From: Candidatus Collierbacteria bacterium
GTDB lineage: Bacteria > Patescibacteriota > Microgenomatia > UBA1400 > MFAQ01
Assembly: GCA_903873735.1 (NCBI GenBank)
Contig: CAIQPO010000082.1
Coordinates: 1-24,645 of the forward strand
Reading direction: 5' to 3'
DNA length: 24,645 bases
In this document: in pieces, positions 6,924 through 12,389 of the stretch
How positions within the stretch are numbered: position 1 is the first letter of the stretch
Layout: the number at the start of each line of letters is the position of its first letter
Program-made: the position numbers and the translations under genes
Notes under the pieces: generated by a model
Seen by the model: the letters and a program-made list of their open reading frames with translations, nothing else
Told to the model about the DNA's origin: nothing
Databases searched by the model: none

Positions 6924-7289
6924 ATGATGAACTTAATTATCCCCTTAGTGCACGCAGCTTCTGGCACCACTGAAGTAGATATCGAAACTCCAGCTACTGC
7001 CGGAAACTTTTTTGGCTTTACTTGTATAGGTAACTTCGTCAGCAACATCGTCAGCATGGCTTTTATCATTTCAGGTATAGCTTTTTTCCTTATTCTCGTC
7101 TGGGGAGGTATTGATTGGCTCACATCAGGCGGTGATAAAGCCAAGGTAGAGGGAGCTTCGAAAAGAATTACCAGTGCTCTTATTGGTCTTGCCATAGTTG
7201 CTGCCTCATTCGCAATCTACAAACTCGTTCTAGATTTCTTTGGAATTGACCTTAGTAAAATCTGTACCACCACTCCTGTCGGACCATAA
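6924..7289 (+). CDS. T4SS pilin-like protein, paralogue 7
   Basis: This 121-residue protein has the short leader MMNLIIPLVHAAS (A-x-A-like), a polar segment with Cys34, and two helices (about 39-61 and 82-105) flanking WGGIDWLTSGGDKAKVEG. It ends with a tail containing Cys114, so an intra- or intermolecular disulphide is possible. The loop and second helix are almost the same as in paralogue 8, and 35 bp are identical at DNA level (7095-7129 against 7517-7551). This indicates recent duplication or gene conversion. It is the last gene of the 5511-7289 operon. An 83-nt gap with a promoter and palindromes separates it from the next pilin. ATG 6927 is an alternative start. Confidence 0.82.
   Translation: MMNLIIPLVHAASGTTEVDIETPATAGNFFGFTCIGNFVSNIVSMAFIISGIAFFLILVWGGIDWLTSGGDKAKVEGASKRITSALIGLAIVAASFAIYKLVLDFFGIDLSKICTTTPVGP
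7095..7129 (+). repeat. 35-bp exact direct repeat, copy 1 (in pilin paralogue 7)
   Basis: It is identical to 7517-7551 and differs on both flanks. It encodes the WGGIDWLTSG loop start. Further shorter identities follow in the second helix, so the repeat belongs to a longer duplicated segment. Confidence 0.85.
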
Positions 7290-7296
7290 ATTTACC

Positions 7297-7330
7297 CCTA
7301 GTTGACAACTAGGCATAAAGTAGCAATAAT
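7297..7330 (+). promoter_or_regulatory. Strong sigma70-type promoter with operator-like palindrome
   Basis: A consensus -35 TTGACA (7302-7307) is followed by a 17-nt spacer and AATAAT (7325-7330), one base off consensus -10. The -35 sits inside a perfect inverted repeat, CCTAGTTG-A-CAACTAGG (7297-7313), where a dimeric repressor could block it. A second perfect palindrome, TTAATAATTATTAA (7343-7356), lies just past the expected transcript start. The A-rich leader to ATG 7373 has no Shine-Dalgarno. The first palindrome is not followed by a T run, so it is not an intrinsic terminator. Confidence 0.6.
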
Positions 7331-7372
7331 TTGCTTAAAGTCTTAATAATTATTAAAAAATAAACAAAAAAT

Positions 7373-7711
7373 ATGTCCTTGATTCCACAAGCCCTCGCTG
7401 AAGGCACCCTCGGTATCCCCCAACCATCAGGAATGCAGATCACTGATATCGGCAAACTGATCTCATCCGTTATTTCCCTCGCCTTTATTCTCGCAGGTGT
7501 TCTCACCTTTGCCTTCCTCGTCTGGGGAGGTATTGATTGGCTCACATCAGGTGGTGACAAAACCAAAACTGAATCAGCTAGAAACAGAATCACCGCTGCA
7601 CTCGTTGGTCTTGCCATAGTTGCAGCCTCATACGCCATTATGAGACTCATCTCCTACTTCTTTGGTGTTAATGTCTTGGATGCTGGCACTCAGCTTCCAA
7701 AACCCTACTAA
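7373..7711 (+). CDS. T4SS pilin-like protein, paralogue 8; candidate major pilin
   Basis: This 112-residue protein has the short leader MSLIPQALAEG (A-x-A at ALA), a polar stretch, and two membrane helices (about 28-52 and 73-97) around WGGIDWLTSGGDKTKTESA. The tail is short and polar. It is a VirB2-like T4SS_pilin by size, topology and loop, and closest to paralogue 7. It is the only pilin here that stands alone. It has a near-consensus promoter and operator-like palindrome upstream (7297-7330) and a clear intrinsic terminator after it (7733-7759). Independent, strong and possibly regulated expression is what one expects of the bulk pilus subunit. That role is an inference. Confidence 0.85.
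   Translation: MSLIPQALAEGTLGIPQPSGMQITDIGKLISSVISLAFILAGVLTFAFLVWGGIDWLTSGGDKTKTESARNRITAALVGLAIVAASYAIMRLISYFFGVNVLDAGTQLPKPY
7517..7551 (+). repeat. 35-bp exact direct repeat, copy 2 (in pilin paralogue 8)
   Basis: It is identical to 7095-7129, 422 bp upstream, and in the same codon register. It marks recent duplication of, or gene conversion between, neighbouring pilin genes. Confidence 0.85.
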
Positions 7712-7732
7712 GGATCAAATAATAGTAAACAC

Positions 7733-7759
7733 AAAGCGGCCACCAGGCCGCTTTTGTTT
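7733..7759 (+). terminator. Rho-independent terminator after pilin paralogue 8
   Basis: The arms AAAGCGGCC (7733-7741) and GGCCGCTTT (7746-7754) pair perfectly around the 4-nt loop ACCA and are followed by TGTTT. The hairpin starts 21 nt after the stop codon. It is the clearest intrinsic terminator in the window and isolates paralogue 8 from the next gene. Confidence 0.88.
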
Positions 7760-7775
7760 GTTAGGTATCTTCAGT

Positions 7776-7781
7776 TATAAT
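7776..7781 (+). promoter_or_regulatory. Consensus -10 box (TATAAT) before pilin paralogue 9
   Basis: A perfect TATAAT ends 6 nt before ATG 7788, just past the terminator, so the transcript should start at or beside the ATG. The -35 is weak (TTGTTT, 16 nt upstream). It fixes the start at 7788 against a longer in-frame frame from 7662 that would read through the terminator. Confidence 0.6.
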
Positions 7782-7787
7782 CAATTT

Positions 7788-8141
7788 ATGGCCATATCAT
7801 TCATAAGAGCTGCCTATGCAGCTGCTCCAGACGTTTTTTCTCAAGCTCAAGGCTGTCAGGCCGAAGGAGCTGTAACCATAAAGGGCATCGTTTGTCTGCT
7901 AAAAAGAGTCATAAGTTTTGCCCCTCCCCTAATTGCCCTTGTCGCTGCATTTGTAATAGTTTTTGCCGGGTTTAAACTCATTACCGCTGGCGCTGATCCC
8001 AAAGCTTATGCCTCAGCTTGGTCCACACTCACTTGGGCAGTAATAGGTATCATCCTTATGTCAGTCATTTGGATAGTTCTTGTTCTCATCGAACGCCTAA
8101 CAGGTGCTCCAGTCACTCAATTCGGTATCCCCAATTTGTAA
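7788..8141 (+). CDS. T4SS pilin-like protein, paralogue 9
   Basis: The protein has 117 residues from ATG 7788. It has a short leader (MAISFIRAAYAAAPD) with an A-x-A site and a polar segment with Cys23 and Cys36. Two helices (about 41-62 and 80-103) flank GFKLITAGADPKAYASA. The loop keeps the overall pattern but replaces GGDK with GADP, and the second helix is Trp/Ile-rich. This is a diverged member of the T4SS_pilin array and possibly a specialised minor subunit. It starts a new transcription unit after the terminator and -10 box. Five nt after its stop comes the GTG start of the 788-residue lysozyme-like protein, so the two are probably co-expressed. Confidence 0.78.
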   Translation: MAISFIRAAYAAAPDVFSQAQGCQAEGAVTIKGIVCLLKRVISFAPPLIALVAAFVIVFAGFKLITAGADPKAYASAWSTLTWAVIGIILMSVIWIVLVLIERLTGAPVTQFGIPNL

Positions 8142-8146
8142 TTTAA

Positions 8147-10513
8147 GTGAAACATCTTGCTTTACTCCTAGCCATACTGTTCACCACAGCCCTTCTTTCG
8201 GCAAGATCCGTTTATTCAGCCACACCCACCCCCACCCCTAGTCTTTGTAACGCTGATTCAGTTCCTGAGTGCCAAGGCAAAGCCAGTGGTGAATTTTGTG
8301 GTTCAGGTGAAAGCCAAGGTACATGCAAATATTCATATACTTATCTCCCCACACCATATCCCAGCGGTTTTGTTCCTACCGAGGACTGTGTGTGTGACTT
8401 CACTCTTTCTCCTACACCCACCCCTACCCCCACCGAATCTCCTACACCCACTCCCACCTCTACTGGCACCCCCAGTCCCACTCCCAGTTACCCCACCCCA
8501 TCAAATACACCCACCCCCACTCCCACTCCTCCTCAATATGCAGAAAACGGCAAAAAATGCGGTGGTGGAAAAAGCATTTATCCTCCAAACTCCGACTGTT
8601 ATAGTTCCCCCAAACTATTCCAACCCAACATGGAAGACTACCCCCTTTCATGTATTCCAGAGCCCCAAATTACCTATTCCAAAGATTATATTGGTGGCAC
8701 CCCACCAACATCAGTATTAGTTGACGTACTTACTAATCTTGCTGAAGCCCGCTTAGGTGGTTTTGGACCAGATGCACCTTCAATCTCCTCTCAAAACCCA
8801 GACATGCTTGCTCAAAATTATCTTTACAGTGGATTATTCGACAAACCAAACTTTACCAGAGACTACACCCCCAGAGAAGCATACAGAGCTTACTGGCGCC
8901 TGCTCTCCCAAAGAGATCAAGCCAATCTAAAGTCCATTGCCCTAAACAAAATCCATAAAGGAGAATATAAAAATACTAAATACAAATTTATCGACAAGAA
9001 TGGCAAAACCTGGGACACCGATGCCAAAGATCTCTACAACAAACTCAATATCCAATTCTCCATTGTCCAATTCATACCACCAATAATCGAAAGAAATTGT
9101 CTCGTCCAGCTCCCTGTCTGTCAGTATCATACTAGAGCCTATTTAGATTTACCAAATTTCTTGGCTGATGGAGACCTAAAATCAAAATACGACGCTTTCA
9201 TTCCTTTCGATTGGGATGACTTAAGAGCCTACATTGTTTCCAAGAAAGGGGATGTATCCAAAGAAAGCATTCCTTATCTAAACGCTATTCTCAACGGTCT
9301 TGAAGGTGAATACGGGATTACTCCAGTCTTTTCCCCGTCATGGATGTACAAACCCCAAGCAAAATTTAGTGCCACCGACTACGAACCACCAGTTATAAAA
9401 AAGGCAGCAAAAGTAGGTGAGGGTATGGGCATGTGTTCACCACCACCCAAATCAAGCAACCTCCAAGCACCAAAAACCTGGCCAAACGATCCTTCTGCTG
9501 TCACTCAGCAGGTATTAATTACCAACCTCCAGGTAACATCAGATACCACAGAAGAACCCATGTCCCCCACAGACACCTGCCCAGATGGTGAAATTGTTAT
9601 AAAGGGTGGATACAACTACTGCAGCACCACCACTCATCATGTTACCGGCTCTGGTGTAGGTACAGCCCTTGGAGTTTTGAATAACCCGAAAGTTAAATCC
9701 ATCACCAAATCAGTAGTAGGAGAAGAGGGAGCAGAAAAACAAGGTTTTGTCAGTATGATGACTCCAAACTTCGCCAAACTTCCAGAAAAAGCCATGATCG
9801 ACGCTCCTACCAGCAATCACACTACCACCACCGACGGTGCTTCAGTAAGCAATCCCAGCAATCCCATTTACAGAGAAAACAATCTAGCTCAAGACGCTAT
9901 GCATGAGCTACAAAACTGTTGGGCTATGCCCTCTCACATGCAAACCTCACCCAAATGTGCCCCATTCCTAAACTCTGCTACCACCAGTGGCGATATTAAT
10001 TGTCGACAAAATCTACCACCACAATCTGATAAATGTGTTTTTCCCAAAGAAGTTGTTCATGATGTTGCCAAACGCTGGCTAGGAAACAGAGGGCACGACT
10101 TTGTTATGGAGTGTTATGACGATGTTATAGCCACCGCCAAAGAGAATGGTATTGATCCGGCTTTTGCTATGTGGATCTGGGTACATGAAAGTGGTGCCTC
10201 CAATTATTCTGCTTTTCCATATAAAATCCAGGACTTTGGTGTCAATGATAAAAGCATAGAAAATGATTTTACAGCCCAAATTACCAGATTTATGCCTCTT
10301 GCCAAAAACTACCCCTATGGTTTCCCTTGGTGTTTTAACAATGGCTACCCCAAATTCCTAAACTTCCTTCAGATTTACTACAAAGGTGCCACTTACGGAG
10401 GTCCTTGTATTCCCACCACAGATGGAGCCTATGCTTACTACAATGAAATCCTAGTTTCTTGGAACTGGGTATCACCCTGTCCCATGAGTACCAGCTATTA
10501 TCCCACCCGCTGA
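8147..10513 (+). CDS. Secreted protein with P/T-rich linker and lytic-transglycosylase-like C-terminus
   Basis: The protein has 788 residues and starts at GTG. It has a signal peptide (MKHLALLLAILFTTALLSAR) and then a Cys-rich patch (about 35-82). A Pro/Thr/Ser linker (about 86-131) follows, then a long unrecognised central region (about 135-640) with scattered Cys. The C-terminal part reads AKENGIDPAFAMWIWVHESGASNYSAF. A glutamate after a helix (E681 of HESGAS), followed by QDFGV and an aromatic-rich helical tail, resembles the lysozyme/SLT fold, as in VirB1, which opens peptidoglycan for the secretion channel. That reading is from motif shape, not full alignment. It lies between the last pilin (5-nt gap) and the VirB6-like gene, whose -35 box overlaps its TGA stop. 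The central region may be a surface adhesin or pilus-associated domain. Confidence 0.7.
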   Translation: MKHLALLLAILFTTALLSARSVYSATPTPTPSLCNADSVPECQGKASGEFCGSGESQGTCKYSYTYLPTPYPSGFVPTEDCVCDFTLSPTPTPTPTESPTPTPTSTGTPSPTPSYPTPSNTPTPTPTPPQYAENGKKCGGGKSIYPPNSDCYSSPKLFQPNMEDYPLSCIPEPQITYSKDYIGGTPPTSVLVDVLTNLAEARLGGFGPDAPSISSQNPDMLAQNYLYSGLFDKPNFTRDYTPREAYRAYWRLLSQRDQANLKSIALNKIHKGEYKNTKYKFIDKNGKTWDTDAKDLYNKLNIQFSIVQFIPPIIERNCLVQLPVCQYHTRAYLDLPNFLADGDLKSKYDAFIPFDWDDLRAYIVSKKGDVSKESIPYLNAILNGLEGEYGITPVFSPSWMYKPQAKFSATDYEPPVIKKAAKVGEGMGMCSPPPKSSNLQAPKTWPNDPSAVTQQVLITNLQVTSDTTEEPMSPTDTCPDGEIVIKGGYNYCSTTTHHVTGSGVGTALGVLNNPKVKSITKSVVGEEGAEKQGFVSMMTPNFAKLPEKAMIDAPTSNHTTTTDGASVSNPSNPIYRENNLAQDAMHELQNCWAMPSHMQTSPKCAPFLNSATTSGDINCRQNLPPQSDKCVFPKEVVHDVAKRWLGNRGHDFVMECYDDVIATAKENGIDPAFAMWIWVHESGASNYSAFPYKIQDFGVNDKSIENDFTAQITRFMPLAKNYPYGFPWCFNNGYPKFLNFLQIYYKGATYGGPCIPTTDGAYAYYNEILVSWNWVSPCPMSTSYYPTR
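8469..8499 (-). other. G-quadruplex-type motif on the minus strand
   Basis: Within the DNA encoding the P/T linker, the plus strand has five C runs (5, 3, 3, 4 and 4 bases) separated by 3, 3, 5 and 1 bases. On the minus strand this fits the G3+N1-7 rule for an intramolecular quadruplex. It lies on the template strand for the gene. It may simply follow from Pro/Thr codons. Confidence 0.45.
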
Positions 10514-10538
10514 CAGCACTACTCATATCTAGTATAAT
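10510..10538 (+). promoter_or_regulatory. Near-consensus sigma70-type promoter before the VirB6-like gene
   Basis: CTGACA (10510-10515), a 17-nt spacer and TATAAT (10533-10538) match the consensus at 11 of 12 positions. The -35 box overlaps the TGA stop of the upstream gene. The predicted start leaves a leader of only about 5-6 nt before ATG 10551, with no Shine-Dalgarno. Confidence 0.65.
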
Positions 10539-10550
10539 TTTCTTAAATCT

Positions 10551-12266
10551 ATGTCTCGAAAATTCATCATCGCTCTACTTGCAATCACCCTAACTTCGGC
10601 TCTGGCTTTTATTGCTCCCAGAATCTCTCAAGCAGGTATACTAGGAGACGCACTTATTGATGGCATAGTCGAACTTACCTTCCCTGGAGAAAACAAATCA
10701 CCAGTGAGAGCCCTTAGAGAATACTGCCAAAAACGACAAGGTGACCAAATGAATCTTGAAACTTGGTTTTCAGGTAAGTGTCCCACCCCCGAACAAGAAG
10801 CTGCCCTTGAATATCACGATCGTTTTCTTGGTTTAGGCGATCAAGCAGGTTTTGCCGATATGGTCAGACTTGATTTTGTGGAAATGATTATTGGCTATCA
10901 AAACAAAGACTACAAAGACCAAATCAAGGATGCTCTCAAGTCTGTCACCGAAGCCCCTCAAGATCCAAAAGAAGCAATCAAATATGCACTTACTAAACCA
11001 TCAAGCTCTCCACTAGAAACCATCAATAAAGGCATAATGGCTATGTTCCTTCTCAAGCCAGTGGGCTCCACAGACTATATTGCCTATGTCACCAGAAACC
11101 TAGCCAATAAAAGAATTATCCCTCAAACTTACGCCGCCTACACAGGTCCAGGTATTGGCTTTGAATCATTCACTGGACTTCTAGGTATTTGGAAAGCTTT
11201 CAGGAATGTCGCCTATATGGTCTTTATTGTTGTTTTTGTCCTCTATGGCTTCATGATGATCTTCAGAGTCAAGATTGATCCAAAGACTGTCACTTCTTTT
11301 GAAATGGCCCTTCCCAAGCTTATTGTTACCCTCCTTCTTATTACCTTTTCGTATGCCATTGTTGGATTTTTAGTCGATTTAATGTATGTCAGCTTGAATC
11401 TAATTGCTAGCATTCTAGGTACTGCAGGATTAATCAAGGCTCCGGTTTACTACAACAATATATCAGCTGTTAGTGGTAACCAAGGACTTGTGCTCTCATT
11501 CCTGATGAATCTATTATTCTCCCTCTTTGCTTCATCTCAAATAATGATTGTGCTTTTTGGCACTTTCCCTGCAGGCTGGGGTGTAATCTCTGGAATAATA
11601 TCTGCACTGTTTGGATTTATCTTCTGGATCTTCATAGTTATTGCTCTAGTCTTTATTTATGGACAACTGTTTTTCAACCTTCTTAAAGCTTATCTATCAA
11701 TCATAATTAGTCTAATTTTTGCGCCCCTAATACTCCTACAAAATGTGCTCCCGGGTAGAGATTCGTTTGGTGAATGGGTTAGAGGCATCACCGCCAATCT
11801 CATGGCTTTCCCCGCTACCTTCTTTTTCCTCTGCCTTTCAGCTATCCTAATGTTCCAACCACTTGCCTATTTTACCGACCAAGTTGGTGGTGGTGGTGCG
11901 TCCCTCAATCTTTGGCACATCGCAAATCTTTCAGGATCAAGCTTTGAAATGGGTGGTTGGCCAATCATTTATCCAAACTGGGCAGGCACTGGTGTCACTA
12001 GCAGTGTGGCCGTAATGGCATTTATTGGCCTAGGTCTTCTTTTAATGGCCAATAAATACGTCAAAATGGTTCAAGATGCCTTCAAGGTTAAACCATTCCC
12101 ATATGGATCTGGTATCAACGAAGCCATGGGTATGGGCATTAAATACGCTGGAAAAGGCGTTGAGGCTTATAGTAAGTACAGAAAAAATAATCCTGCACCC
12201 ACACCTACTCCCACTAGCACTGGTACAACAGGAACAGGTACTACCGGTGGCGGTTCCGGCGTATAA
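10551..12266 (+). CDS. VirB6/TrbL-like polytopic T4SS channel protein
   Basis: This 571-residue protein has a signal or first helix (about 5-28) and a soluble, mostly helical domain of about 180 residues. At least six hydrophobic segments follow (about 215-240, 255-290, 312-337, 340-372, 376-400, 415-438 and 482-502). The Gly/Thr-rich tail (NPAPTPTPTSTGTTG) is low complexity. Many central membrane helices after an N-terminal domain is the plan of VirB6/TrbL proteins, which form the inner-membrane translocation pore. CPR T4SS loci typically carry such a protein beside VirB4 and PrgI. Identification rests on topology and neighbours, not on a sequence motif. It has its own strong promoter, whose -35 overlaps the preceding stop. 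It converges on the 928-residue unknown gene with a 123-nt gap. Confidence 0.75.
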   Translation: MSRKFIIALLAITLTSALAFIAPRISQAGILGDALIDGIVELTFPGENKSPVRALREYCQKRQGDQMNLETWFSGKCPTPEQEAALEYHDRFLGLGDQAGFADMVRLDFVEMIIGYQNKDYKDQIKDALKSVTEAPQDPKEAIKYALTKPSSSPLETINKGIMAMFLLKPVGSTDYIAYVTRNLANKRIIPQTYAAYTGPGIGFESFTGLLGIWKAFRNVAYMVFIVVFVLYGFMMIFRVKIDPKTVTSFEMALPKLIVTLLLITFSYAIVGFLVDLMYVSLNLIASILGTAGLIKAPVYYNNISAVSGNQGLVLSFLMNLLFSLFASSQIMIVLFGTFPAGWGVISGIISALFGFIFWIFIVIALVFIYGQLFFNLLKAYLSIIISLIFAPLILLQNVLPGRDSFGEWVRGITANLMAFPATFFFLCLSAILMFQPLAYFTDQVGGGGASLNLWHIANLSGSSFEMGGWPIIYPNWAGTGVTSSVAVMAFIGLGLLLMANKYVKMVQDAFKVKPFPYGSGINEAMGMGIKYAGKGVEAYSKYRKNNPAPTPTPTSTGTTGTGTTGGGSGV

Positions 12267-12389
12267 ATATCTACACAATAAGTATTCAACTATAAATTTC
12301 CTCTTGCATCCAGGGATCCAATCCCTTCCACAACAATAAGGCTAATTAACTCCGCAAACACGCATTTACCAACAACATGTACTCTAAGA

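Noticed and set aside
7309..7650. 113-residue minus-strand frame opposite pilin paralogue 8
   Set aside because: It is antisense to a clear pilin gene. A similar antisense frame opposite paralogue 7 (6920-7195) arises from the same repeated codons, so both are shadows.
7662..7787. Longer N-terminus for pilin paralogue 9
   Set aside because: It would overlap the end of paralogue 8 and translate through a terminator and a TATAAT box. The A-x-A leader starts at 7788.
8407..8535. C-rich repeats as a CRISPR or minisatellite
   Set aside because: The units are irregular and encode a continuous Pro/Thr linker in frame; there is no repeat-spacer pattern.
12312..12326. Hairpin AGGGAT-cca-ATCCCT between the convergent VirB6 and 928-residue genes as a terminator
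   Set aside because: The stem is only 6 bp and no T run follows on either strand. It is possibly a weak bidirectional element, not supported enough to list.
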